A DNA stretch of 64,000 bases from Citrobacter sp. Res13-Sevr-PEB04-36 (lineage in GTDB: Bacteria > Pseudomonadota > Gammaproteobacteria > Enterobacterales > Enterobacteriaceae), in contig NZ_JADABY010000031.1 of assembly GCF_015672735.1 (NCBI RefSeq), positions 105,009-169,008 of the forward strand, written 5' to 3'. Both the position numbers and the translations under genes were made by a program. This document shows positions 20,679-27,060 of the stretch, piece after piece (the stretch's first letter is position 1; the number at the start of each line of letters is the position of its first letter). The notes below the pieces were generated by a model. The model saw only the letters and a program-made list of their open reading frames with translations. It ran no database searches and was not told the origin of the DNA.

Positions 20679-21683
20679 TCAGTAGTTAATTTGTGTTCTC
20701 GGTACCAGGCCATCCATCATCGCCTTCAGGACTTCGATCGCCTGTTCGCGTGAAATGCTGGTATTAGCGGTGAGTGCGTTAACGATTTCAGTACCAACAG
20801 CCTTGCGGTGCTTAACATCAGCTTCACGAGCTGTCTTTTCGTCGGCGATGCGCTTCTCTTCTGCCAGGCGGGCAGCTTCTTTCGCTTCAGCTTCACGCTT
20901 AATTCGATCTGCCTCTTCCTGGGCTTTACGCTTCTCTGCTTCAATAGCTTCCTGCTTTTCACGTTCTGCACGAGCAGCCGCTGCTGCTGCCGCATATTCA
21001 GCGCGTTCCCGCTCTTGCTTAGCCAGTAATTCAGCCTGTGCTCTTGCTGCAATCGCATCCTCTTCGCGTTTCTTCGCTGCCGCCAGTTCAGCAGCAGCTT
21101 TCTCTTCGGCTTCGCGCTTGGCCTGTTCTGCAGCCTGACGCTTCAACTCTTCTTCATGAGCAACTCGCTGGCGTTCTGCTTCGGCTTTCTTCTCTTCCAC
21201 TTCGCGGTCAAATGCGTCGTTCATCAGCAGGGCCATTTCATGGTCTGATTCACGCTGCTTTTTAAGAACTTCGGCTGCTGCCTTTTCTTCAGCCTCAATA
21301 CGCAGACGCTCTTCTTCAGCAGCTTTCTCTGCTGCAATACGTTCCTGCTCGGCTTCCCACTCGGTAAGCGGTCGGCGGGTGGCATCGCGAAGCTCATCAC
21401 ACGCATCAACGAAGCGCTTAATTTCAGCCTCAGCGGGGCGCACGGCTTCTTTCAGACGTTTCAGGTACTCACGCCCTGGCTTTTCGATGGCCGTCTTACT
21501 GCGTGATACCGACGCCGCCAGAGATGCCACACGGTCACGTCCTTTCTTCGTGCTCAGATCCGGCACTTCGTTAACAGCCTGGCGGATCTGCTCAAGGTAA
21601 TCATCAAGGCCGCCAGACTTGTACAGCGCTGGAGCCTGTTCCGCTTTAATCTCGATGACGGTTAAATCCGTTACTTCACTCAT
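20679..21683 (-). CDS. Long coiled-coil protein of the recombination cluster
   Basis: A 334-residue protein. Residues 1-110 form a globular domain (DLTVIEIKAEQAPALYKSGGLDDYLEQIRQ, then SLAASVSRSKTAIEKPGREYLKRLKE), about 115-290 is an uninterrupted Ala/Glu/Lys/Arg coiled coil, and the C-terminus is a small domain (EIVNALTANTSISREQAIEVLKAM). Similar proteins lie upstream of erf or recT genes in lambdoid phages, sometimes annotated DUF1351; function is unknown but position suggests a recombination accessory role. The opposite strand is open over long stretches only because of the Ala/Glu bias. Confidence 0.75.
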   Translation of the reverse strand: MSEVTDLTVIEIKAEQAPALYKSGGLDDYLEQIRQAVNEVPDLSTKKGRDRVASLAASVSRSKTAIEKPGREYLKRLKEAVRPAEAEIKRFVDACDELRDATRRPLTEWEAEQERIAAEKAAEEERLRIEAEEKAAAEVLKKQRESDHEMALLMNDAFDREVEEKKAEAERQRVAHEEELKRQAAEQAKREAEEKAAAELAAAKKREEDAIAARAQAELLAKQERERAEYAAAAAAARAEREKQEAIEAEKRKAQEEADRIKREAEAKEAARLAEEKRIADEKTAREADVKHRKAVGTEIVNALTANTSISREQAIEVLKAMMDGLVPRTQINY

Positions 21684-21763
21684 GGTCTCTCCTGAAATTT
21701 GGTTGTGCGCTTCCCGTCTGCGATAGCCGGACGAGTAGGGGGGGGTGGGGTTGAATTTAGTAT

Positions 21764-22072
21764 TTACTTGTCAGATAGCATCTTGGAGAAGGCGTCGGTC
21801 ATTTCTCTTTTGAAGAGGTCAATATCAGATTGCATATCTTTGAATGTGACGTTTTTTCGCGATTTTTGCAGCGTGTATCCGCAGCGGGCCATATACCAAA
21901 GGAAGGTGTCAACCACATAGATATGACCATCACGCGGGTTGCCATTTTCGTCTGCATTTTTAATGGTGTTATGCATGGCTTTGAACACATCTTTCTGGTC
22001 GTGAAAGTCACGCATGAACTCAGGAAGATATTCACCACTTACTAGCCATTTAGATAAAGGGTCCATAATCAT
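21764..22072 (-). CDS. Hypothetical phage protein
   Basis: A 102-residue acidic protein starting MIMDPLSKWLVSGEYLPEFM and ending FSKMLSDK. The start was chosen because it overlaps the stop of the upstream 44-residue gene (ATGA) and has AGGA just ahead; an ATG 57 bases earlier would overlap that gene. Family not recognised. It is part of four genes joined by ATGA overlaps. Confidence 0.65.
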   Translation of the reverse strand: MIMDPLSKWLVSGEYLPEFMRDFHDQKDVFKAMHNTIKNADENGNPRDGHIYVVDTFLWYMARCGYTLQKSRKNVTFKDMQSDIDLFKREMTDAFSKMLSDK

Positions 22073-22203
22073 TTCCTGTGCCACGGAAAACCAATTGCCG
22101 CCTTCATATCGTTGTAGGCCGACATCCACATCACCGAATCACCTATGAATCTGGCGATTAGCGCTTTGTTCTGAGCTGCACGAAGCATGTTGTGATTAAT
22201 CAT
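22069..22203 (-). CDS. Small hypothetical phage protein
   Basis: A 44-residue frame (MINHNMLRAAQNKALIARFIG...AIGFPWHRK). Both ends overlap neighbours by four bases (ATGA), a pattern hard to obtain by chance. The product is helical and basic. No family recognised. Confidence 0.6.
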   Translation of the reverse strand: MINHNMLRAAQNKALIARFIGDSVMWMSAYNDMKAAIGFPWHRK

Positions 22204-22358
22204 GATTTACCCTCCACCTGCTGCAATAACCCGGCAATGTGCATCTGCCGACTTGTCATTGTGATTTTCTCGCGAGGTTTATCGACTGATGAGAGTTGCC
22301 ACTCGTTGTCGTTGAGTTTTGATGCGTGGTACTGCTTGCCATTGTGGGTGACTTTCAT
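22200..22358 (-). CDS. Small hypothetical phage protein
   Basis: A 52-residue protein starting MKVTHNGKQYHASKLNDNEW, beta-rich first half and helical second half, ending QQVEGKS. It shares ATGA overlaps with both neighbours, so it is translated as part of the same cluster. Function unknown. Confidence 0.65.
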   Translation of the reverse strand: MKVTHNGKQYHASKLNDNEWQLSSVDKPREKITMTSRQMHIAGLLQQVEGKS

Positions 22359-22603
22359 GATGTCTCCCGGGCGCGGAGCATTGCGTCGGCCATTAAATAT
22401 GCGTCAGCCGCAACTCCGTCTCTCCATCCATCTTGGAATCCTTCAACTTCCGCATGATTGAGGTATTGCGCGAAACACAAACCAACGGCCTTAGCTGCGA
22501 AGTAGTCACGCAGAGTCATGCCGGATTCACTTTGCCAATCTGAGTTGTGCCCAACATTGCCTAATTCTGGGAAAGCTGGACCGCCATTATTTTGATTGCT
22601 CAT
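22355..22603 (-). CDS. Small conserved lambdoid phage protein
   Basis: An 82-residue protein starting MSNQNNGGPAFPELGNVGH. The pattern GGPAFP...GMTLRDYFAAKA is common to small proteins in the early operons of enterobacterial lambdoid phages; the function is unknown. The start was placed at this ATG because the conserved pattern begins there; the reading frame stays open upstream. The ending LMADAMLRARETS is helical. Confidence 0.75.
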   Translation of the reverse strand: MSNQNNGGPAFPELGNVGHNSDWQSESGMTLRDYFAAKAVGLCFAQYLNHAEVEGFQDGWRDGVAADAYLMADAMLRARETS

Positions 22604-22735
22604 AATCATCTCCGCGCTTAAGCCGCGCCGCTGAACGTAAAGACCTCTGCATGCAATTTTCATCGCTGCAAAATTAAGCGGTGGATAGCCGCCGTGATAA
22701 CAGAGCACCCTCGTGAAGGCGCTGTGGTATCAGTA

Positions 22736-22759
22736 ATAAAAAACCCGCCGGAGCGGGTT
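22736..22759 (-). terminator. Leftward terminator after the Cys-rich gene
   Basis: On the minus strand AACCCGC-TCCG-GCGGGTT is followed by TTTTTTAT, directly overlapping the stop codon of the gene ending at 22,758. A 130-base gap with no gene follows. Confidence 0.8.
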
Positions 22760-23186
22760 AGTCTGTGTAAGCAATGTATTTAAACTTGCCATTTCCAAAG
22801 TGCTCGAATCGCCCTCCGAAGGTTCCCTTCACCTCTTTTTCTACTTCTTGCCAGGTAAGATGCTCTGGATAGACACCTTCCTTTATCATTGAGCAACCGC
22901 TGTGCATTTTTGATATCCAGTCGATTTTCGTCGGATCCAGAACCCTGCGTTTTGTTTCAACTAATGCAAACGGGCCGCCTACGCTGATAGCTGATATGTC
23001 GCGAACGCAAAGAGGGTCATCAGCTGCGCGCCAGCCACACTCAGGGCACCACATATCTGCATCAGTATGGTAATGGCATGGGGCGGAAAGGTGGCAACTG
23101 CAGTCCTCAGCTTCCTCAAGTTCAATGATTCCAGAGCACCCGTCTCGCTCGCATTGTTCACCCTCGCAATAACCGAGTTTTTCCAT
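22758..23186 (-). CDS. Cysteine-rich hypothetical phage protein
   Basis: A 142-residue acidic protein. The first half has many Cys/His residues (YCEGEQCERDGCSG, CSCHLSAPCHYHTDADMWCPECGW), suggesting one or two zinc-binding sites of the ribbon type, while the second half lacks cysteines except one. Such proteins occur in lambdoid early regions but I know no function. Bounded by terminators on both sides. Confidence 0.7.
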   Translation of the reverse strand: MEKLGYCEGEQCERDGCSGIIELEEAEDCSCHLSAPCHYHTDADMWCPECGWRAADDPLCVRDISAISVGGPFALVETKRRVLDPTKIDWISKMHSGCSMIKEGVYPEHLTWQEVEKEVKGTFGGRFEHFGNGKFKYIAYTD

Positions 23187-23217
23187 CGCCTTACCCTCTG
23201 TTTGTATCGTGAGCTAA

Positions 23218-23242
23218 TAAAAAGGCCGCCAGTTAGGCAGCC
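23218..23242 (-). terminator. Leftward terminator overlapping a small Cys-rich gene
   Basis: On the minus strand GGCTGCC-TAACT-GGCGGCC (one G.U pair) followed by TTTTTATT. The stop codon of the 49-residue gene is in the loop. Confidence 0.65.
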
Positions 23243-23382
23243 GTTTCTGTTTTAATGAGAGCTATCATCCTCTCGTAAAATCTGCTGTTGTTTCCTGTCT
23301 CACCAGGCTTAACAACGCACTGATTGCCTACGAACTTGCATCCTTTGCAGAGCTTGAACTGTGAGCACCATTTCTCTGCCAC
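23233..23382 (-). CDS. Small four-cysteine protein
   Basis: A 49-residue protein read from a GTG start: AEKWCSQFKLCKGCKFVGNQC near the N-terminus gives a C-x5-C-x2-C-x6-C arrangement able to bind one zinc, followed by a helical tail ending IALIKTETAA. A GAGG lies eight bases before the GTG. Too short to be listed by length-based gene finders. Function unknown; early leftward operon. Confidence 0.55.
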   Translation of the reverse strand: MAEKWCSQFKLCKGCKFVGNQCVVKPGETGNNSRFYERMIALIKTETAA

Positions 23383-23422
23383 GCCTCACCTCATAAGTTA
23401 ATTAACGTGCCGTAACCAAAAG

Positions 23423-23443
23423 AAAAGGCCGCGTTATGCGACC
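23423..23443 (-). terminator. First leftward terminator (tL-like)
   Basis: On the minus strand GGTCGC-ATAA-CGCGGCC is followed by TTTTCTTTTGG. It is the first clear terminator downstream of N, placed where tL terminators stand in lambdoid phages. Confidence 0.65.
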
Positions 23444-23468
23444 CAACTATCCGGAAATTCCGGAACGT

Positions 23469-23693
23469 TCAAACCTCATCTCGCAACTGTTCAAGATGAC
23501 TTATCGCCGACAAATAACCCCTCTGGTACGGCATCATCATTCCATCCAGCTTTCCACTTCTTAACTCATCTCTGAGCATTGAAATCGCCTTATTAATAAC
23601 ATCCGACTTTGCTTCTCTGATGGCTTGCTTACGAGGTGTGACCTTTTTCTTCGGCAAGTTTCTAAGGCAACGTGGCATATACGTTTGATTCAC
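23469..23693 (-). CDS. Hypothetical phage protein following N
   Basis: A 74-residue basic protein (MNQTYMPRCLRNLPKKKVTPRKQAI...), helical, ending ISHLEQLRDEV. It begins 12 bases after the N gene and has GTGAGATG-type ribosome binding sequence ahead. No family recognised. Confidence 0.65.
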   Translation of the reverse strand: MNQTYMPRCLRNLPKKKVTPRKQAIREAKSDVINKAISMLRDELRSGKLDGMMMPYQRGYLSAISHLEQLRDEV

Positions 23694-23705
23694 ATCTCAC
23701 CTCAC

Positions 23706-23954
23706 TTATCTCGCAGTTACCTGTTTGCTCCGGCGGTGACCGGCAGCGAATATTGCTACATCTGGCAAGCACATCGCGCTGCCTGATTCCTTATCTCGCA
23801 GACTGCCGAGCGAAGTAGCCCGGTCAACGCGGCCCATGTCATGCTTAACTTCCTGTGACGCGCTCTGAGCTGCTTCGGCGCGTCGTTTAGCCATCAGCTC
23901 GCCACGTTTCAGATAACGCCGTGTAACGCTGTTGGTTGCGATAAATTTGGTCAT
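23706..23954 (-). CDS. N: Early antitermination protein N
   Basis: An 82-residue basic protein. Residues 8-29 (NSVTRRYLKRGELMAKRRAE) form an arginine-rich boxB-binding motif like NAKTRRHERRRKL of P22 N, and the C-terminus LPDVAIFAAGHRRSKQVTAR matches the conserved end of P22 gp24 and phage 21-type N proteins. N binds the nut RNA with NusA and lets polymerase pass early terminators. It is the first gene after PL, and matching nutL and nutR hairpins are present. The start MTKF was chosen because it precedes the arginine-rich motif; the frame stays open upstream. Confidence 0.9.
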   Translation of the reverse strand: MTKFIATNSVTRRYLKRGELMAKRRAEAAQSASQEVKHDMGRVDRATSLGSLRDKESGSAMCLPDVAIFAAGHRRSKQVTAR

Positions 23955-24470
23955 ACATCCTCCAGTGGTTGCTTTGGTGGTGTGCTGGGCTATTGCTTTT
24001 CTGTGCTCAAGCAGATTGGCGAGTCTTGCTTGCATCCGTCTTGGTTAAACGCACTTGCAGCGTTACTCAGGTGGCTTAGCTCGCATCTCGTATGGCTCAC
24101 CCAGCCACACCCCAAAGCAACTTCCTTTGGGCCACACTCTCGCAGTGGCGGCGCTCATGCCTTTGAGGTTGTGTCGCTTCATCGCCGCTGATAACCGGTG
24201 CGCGTCTGGCGTTCGCGCTGCTCTACCGGAGCTGCTTTTAATTAGAACCTTGACCCGATGCTAAGCAGGCTCGCTCAATGGCGACTCAGGGCAGCATCAT
24301 GACTGCTGCATTGCCTTTCGGCTGCGGTCTAACCGCGTTAGTGCACCATTTGGCACCTCCTGTTTGGTTAAACTTTCTGTCTCCCACAAGGGCGGGAGAA
24401 GTAACCCCATCAATGTTAAAGAGCTGAGACTTCGTTCCGTGTCTCGGTAGTGCGTCCTGCCGATGGGATA
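23955..24470 (-). other. PL leader region without a gene
   Basis: About 515 bases between PL and N. It contains nutL near its upstream end and otherwise no frame I can support on either strand; open frames on the plus strand have no ribosome binding sites or recognisable products. A long leader that regulates N expression is known from lambda (RNase III site); I cannot place an equivalent here. Confidence 0.5.
24380..24424 (-). promoter_or_regulatory. nutL site (boxA plus boxB hairpin)
   Basis: On the minus strand boxA is GCTCTTTAACA (24,424-24,414) and boxB is the hairpin TCTCCCGC-CCTT-GTGGGAGA (24,399-24,380), an eight-pair stem with one G.U. The same arrangement and loop pattern recurs at nutR. 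It lies about 50 bases downstream of PL, as expected for N loading. Confidence 0.8.
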
Positions 24471-24500
24471 AAGATACAGATAAAACTGTATTATCGTCAA
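24471..24500 (-). promoter_or_regulatory. Early leftward promoter PL
   Basis: On the minus strand -35 TTGACG (24,500-24,495), an 18-base spacer and -10 TATCTT (24,476-24,471). Both repressor operators of OL overlap it, one lying across the spacer. Confidence 0.75.
24475..24490. promoter_or_regulatory. Repressor operator OL (a)
   Basis: TACAGATAAAACTGTA, a palindrome with half-site ACAG. The same sequence family occurs at 24,499, 25,284, 25,307 and 25,329. Confidence 0.8.
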
Positions 24501-24514
24501 CAGACAAAACTGTA
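24499..24514. promoter_or_regulatory. Repressor operator OL (b)
   Basis: AACAGACAAAACTGTA, 24 bases from OL (a), centre to centre; it overlaps the -35 of PL. Confidence 0.8.
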
Positions 24515-24573
24515 TTTATTCTCGTGATAAACATATGTGCCTGTAATTAAGTGATATTTATTTTTGTATAGAC

Positions 24574-24599
24574 GAAAAAAAACCGGCCTAAGCCGGTTC
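24574..24599 (-). terminator. Terminator of the repressor transcript
   Basis: On the minus strand AACCGGC-TTAG-GCCGGTT followed by a run of eight T, 23 bases after the repressor stop codon. It separates repressor transcription from PL. Confidence 0.9.
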
Positions 24600-24621
24600 T
24601 GTAAGAAGGGGTTGACGAAGG

Positions 24622-25254
24622 TTAACGCTTGCGGCGGTATATCCTGTGCTCAATCATCACGCCTATGATTGTCAGGGGCTGGATGCTGCTGTTAATTACA
24701 GGGTAATCATCGTTCAATGGCACAAGCTCGAAGTGCTGGCAGCCGTTCATGTCGGTGAAGGTAGGGCGATATTTTTTGAATGTAGCTTGATCACCGCCGT
24801 TCTTAGCCACCACAAACTCCCCCGGGACAGGCTCAACCTCTGGGTCTACGATGATCACGTCACCAGCCTTGAAGTCTGGCTCCATTGAGTCACCCTCAAT
24901 GCGTAAAGCAAAGCTGTGCTCTGACAAATCCAGATCTGTCAGGATATATTCAAGGCTTCCGTCGAATGCCTCAATAGGGTTCTTCTCTGCAAGCGCACCA
25001 GCCTGCACGTAACTAATCAAAGGAACTCTCCTGCTGTTCACTTCAGCCATAGGCATAAATGCGCCGCCATTCATAAGCCATTCAGCATCGCAACGCAGTG
25101 CCTTGGCTATGCCAATTATATTACGTGGCTTCAGAGTTTTCCCATCTTCAATGCTCTGCCATGACTGCTGACGAATGCCGGCCTTCTCAGCGGCCTCTGT
25201 CTGAGTCATGCCAAGCTCATTTCTTTTTTGTTTAACGCGATCTGCAAGGCTCAT
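24622..25254 (-). CDS. cI: CI/C2-type self-cleaving prophage repressor
   Basis: A 210-residue repressor. Residues 5-60 are a helix-turn-helix (GMTQTEAAEKAGIRQQSWQSIEDG); the S24 peptidase domain has the cleavage site Ala85-Gly86 in SYVQAGALA, the catalytic Ser123 in EGDSMEPDF and Lys160 in QATFKKY. It should bind the five ACAG-N6-CTGT operators flanking it and be inactivated by RecA-stimulated cleavage. Divergent from cro. In P22 nomenclature it corresponds to c2. Confidence 0.96.
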   Translation of the reverse strand: MSLADRVKQKRNELGMTQTEAAEKAGIRQQSWQSIEDGKTLKPRNIIGIAKALRCDAEWLMNGGAFMPMAEVNSRRVPLISYVQAGALAEKNPIEAFDGSLEYILTDLDLSEHSFALRIEGDSMEPDFKAGDVIIVDPEVEPVPGEFVVAKNGGDQATFKKYRPTFTDMNGCQHFELVPLNDDYPVINSSIQPLTIIGVMIEHRIYRRKR

Positions 25255-25278
25255 AAATACCTCTTTCTGTATGCCTTG

Positions 25279-25307
25279 ATAGTCACAGCTAAAACTGTAA
25301 TTGACAA
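25279..25307 (-). promoter_or_regulatory. Probable PRM-type promoter for the repressor
   Basis: On the minus strand TTGTCA (25,307-25,302), 17 bases, then GACTAT (25,284-25,279). The -10 is poor, as expected of a promoter needing activation by repressor bound next to it. Confidence 0.45.
25284..25299. promoter_or_regulatory. Repressor operator OR (repressor-proximal)
   Basis: CACAGCTAAAACTGTA; the least symmetric of the three OR sites, nearest the repressor gene, so in the OR3 position. Confidence 0.8.
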
Positions 25308-25329
25308 ACAGAAATAACTGTCACAGAAT
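25301..25329 (+). promoter_or_regulatory. Early rightward promoter PR
   Basis: Perfect -35 TTGACA (25,301-25,306), 17-base spacer, -10 CAGAAT (25,324-25,329). The spacer is filled by the middle operator; the Cro start codon lies about 24 bases downstream of the -10. Confidence 0.75.
25307..25322. promoter_or_regulatory. Repressor operator OR (middle)
   Basis: AACAGAAATAACTGTC, 23 bases from the first OR site. Confidence 0.8.
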
Positions 25330-25344
25330 ACAGATAAAACTGTG
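25329..25344. promoter_or_regulatory. Repressor operator OR (cro-proximal)
   Basis: TACAGATAAAACTGTG, 22 bases from the middle site and nearly identical to OL (a); in the OR1 position. Confidence 0.8.
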
Positions 25345-25352
25345 GAGGTGAT

Positions 25353-25568
25353 ATGGAAACAATTTCTCAGCGCCTCAAGCAAAAACGTGAAGAGATGAAT
25401 TTGTCTCAGTCCCAGCTGGCAACACTGGCAGGAATGAAACAACAGTCCCTTCAGGCCATCGAGGCAGGGACTACGAAGCGTCCACGTTATTTGGTTGAGC
25501 TGGCTCGTGCGCTTAAGTGCGATCCGGAATGGCTGCTCTTTGGCGATAACCGCCAAGCCCAGCACTGA
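25353..25568 (+). CDS. cro: Cro-like repressor
   Basis: A 71-residue protein that is essentially one helix-turn-helix: SQRLKQKREEMNLSQSQLATLAGMKQQSLQAIEAG, close to the DNA-binding domain of the adjacent repressor (both have MxQxxxAxxAGxxQQSxQxIExG), so both should read the same operators. First gene of the PR transcript, opposite to the repressor, with GGAGGTG just before its start. Confidence 0.92.
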   Translation: METISQRLKQKREEMNLSQSQLATLAGMKQQSLQAIEAGTTKRPRYLVELARALKCDPEWLLFGDNRQAQH

Positions 25569-25586
25569 TTCAAAGATAAGAACCAC

Positions 25587-25629
25587 CGCTCTTTAACATC
25601 GCTGCACATCCTCTCCGCCCATGTGGAGA
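25587..25629 (+). promoter_or_regulatory. nutR site (boxA plus boxB hairpin)
   Basis: boxA CGCTCTTTAACA (25,587-25,598) is a near-perfect consensus; boxB is TCTCCGC-CCAT-GTGGAGA (25,612-25,629). The stem start TCTC and closing GTGG match nutL, showing that one N protein reads both. A second small hairpin (CGCATC-ACAG-GATGCG) follows at 25,639-25,654 and may mark tR1. Confidence 0.82.
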
Positions 25630-25688
25630 TAACAACTACGCATCACAGGATGCGCATTAACTATTTCAACACAAAGGAATTTTACTCA

Positions 25689-25988
25689 ATGGAAACCACA
25701 ACGACACGAAACAAAGACCAGGCTCGAAAAATCGAGTCATGGATCCTGAATCAGATTGCTATGCGAGGAACGACAAATATCGCCAAAGCACTGGGGATGG
25801 ATAAATCAGGTATTACGCGATGGAAGGAAAGCATGCTGCCGAAGCTATCAATGCTTCTCGCTGTTCTCGAGTGGGGTGTTGTCGATGACGACATGGCCCG
25901 TCTTGCGAAGGAAGTAGCTGCTGTTCTCACAAAGAAAAATCGCCCGGCGGCAACCGAGCGATCAGACCAACTAACGATTGAATTTTGA
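25689..25988 (+). CDS. cII: CII-like transcriptional activator
   Basis: A 99-residue protein with RKIESWILNQIAMRGTTNIAKALGMDKSGITRWKE, matching the helix-turn-helix of lambda CII/P22 C1, and a C-terminal tail with KNRPAATERSDQLTIEF. CII-type activators turn on the repressor-establishment and integrase promoters. The start (ATGGAAACC) has AAGGAA ahead. It occupies the usual place between cro/nutR and the replication genes. Confidence 0.9.
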   Translation: METTTTRNKDQARKIESWILNQIAMRGTTNIAKALGMDKSGITRWKESMLPKLSMLLAVLEWGVVDDDMARLAKEVAAVLTKKNRPAATERSDQLTIEF

Positions 25989-26009
25989 TGGCTCAATCAG
26001 GAGTAAATA

Positions 26010-26177
26010 ATGGCACGAAAATGCACGAAGTACCAGGAAAAAGAGGAACGTCGCCATCCCGATTCACCTGATGGTTTGGTCGTAGCTGCTTCTAAAAATC
26101 AGGCATTCGCAGAGCGCCTGGTAGGCGTTATCCGAATCGCAATGGCTAAGTCAGGAGTGAAGCATGGGCGTCGTTAG
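26010..26177 (+). CDS. Small phage protein between cII and the O-like gene
   Basis: A 55-residue basic protein (MARKCTKYQEKEERRHPDSP...AKSGVKHGRR) with AGGAG ten bases before its ATG. It overlaps the O-like start by 14 bases. Similar small basic proteins sit at this place in many lambdoid phages; function unknown. Confidence 0.7.
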   Translation: MARKCTKYQEKEERRHPDSPDGLVVAASKNQAFAERLVGVIRIAMAKSGVKHGRR

Positions 26178-27060
26178 ATTAGCTGATTACAGGCATATCG
26201 CCGTACCAACGCAGGAGGCAGCCAGTATGGGGTATGTCTCTATACATCGTCAGTTTATGGATAGCCGTCTTTACAAGGACTCTCAGGCAGTTCACCTGTG
26301 GCTTCATCTGATCCTCAAAGCCAATCACGATGATGCAGTAGTTAACACTGACATTGGCCCGATAACAGTAGGTCGCGGGCAGATGCTTACAGGACGACCA
26401 ACCCTGGTCAGTGAGACCTTCATCCCTGACAACAAGGTGAGGAGTTTGCTACGGAGTTTCGAAGCAAAGGGAATGCTTCACATTAGCTCGATGGGAAAGA
26501 AATTCAGCCTGCTAACTATCGTAAAATATGACGATTTTCAGGTAAAAAATTGTCCAACGGTTGTCCAACGGTTGTCCAACGGGAACACCAGTAACGAAGC
26601 ACCTCTCAGCGAAGATTGTCCAACGGTTGTCCAACGGTTGTCCATAAACAATAAGTCTTTAAATAACTTACTACCTAAAGGTAGTAAGTATGTCGCCACA
26701 GCAGATGAAAGTTCAGACAGGAAAGTCACCAAGCTATCCTGCGAAGAAGTCTGGTCTGCACTGAAAGAATGCGTTCCTGATGCCAGAGGGTGGGAGGCAA
26801 TTACTCCTAAGCGCCGTCAGCTGATCCAGAAATTCTGGAGAGAGGCAAAGCCGATTGCTAAACAGCTTGGTGATGCGGAGCCATTTGGTATGACATCGTT
26901 CAGGAAGTATCTGGAATACCTGCACACCTCCTGCCGATGGATGTTCGAATCTCGCCCTGACCAGAAAACTGGCAAGACCTGGCAGAAGCGTAATTACGAA
27001 TTCATTCTGAACGCGGAACTTTACGCGCAGGTTCGTGAAGGAGAGCGTGATGACCGATAG
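26164..27060 (+). CDS. O: O-like replication initiator
   Basis: A 298-residue protein. The N-terminal part (about 20-130) is a winged-helix type DNA-binding domain (GYVSIHRQFMDSRLYKDSQAVHLWLHLILKANH), the centre is low-complexity and encoded by the iterons, so the peptide CPTVVQRLS occurs twice, and the C-terminal domain (WSALKECVPDARGWEAITPKR...) probably contacts the helicase. It is in the position of lambda O/P22 gene 18, overlapping the helicase gene. A GTG or internal ATG could also start; the ATG at MGVVRL has GGAGTGAAGC ahead. Confidence 0.85.
   Translation: MGVVRLADYRHIAVPTQEAASMGYVSIHRQFMDSRLYKDSQAVHLWLHLILKANHDDAVVNTDIGPITVGRGQMLTGRPTLVSETFIPDNKVRSLLRSFEAKGMLHISSMGKKFSLLTIVKYDDFQVKNCPTVVQRLSNGNTSNEAPLSEDCPTVVQRLSINNKSLNNLLPKGSKYVATADESSDRKVTKLSCEEVWSALKECVPDARGWEAITPKRRQLIQKFWREAKPIAKQLGDAEPFGMTSFRKYLEYLHTSCRWMFESRPDQKTGKTWQKRNYEFILNAELYAQVREGERDDR
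26550..26690 (+). other. Phage replication origin: iterons and AT-rich segment
   Basis: Three head-to-tail copies of TTGTCCAACGG (26,550-26,582), a 33-base gap, two more exact copies (26,616-26,637) and a partial copy (26,638-26,644). An AT-rich stretch rich in TAAATAACTTACTACC follows to about 26,690. Iterons plus an AT-rich unwinding region inside the initiator gene is the lambda ori arrangement. Confidence 0.88.

Noticed and set aside
20755..21138. Open frame of 127 codons on the plus strand
   Set aside because: Shadow of the Ala/Glu coiled-coil gene; product is almost only Ser, Ala and Arg.
23982..24264. Plus-strand open frames in the PL leader
   Set aside because: No start signals, no recognisable domains, and they oppose the N transcript; kept only as a gene-free leader.
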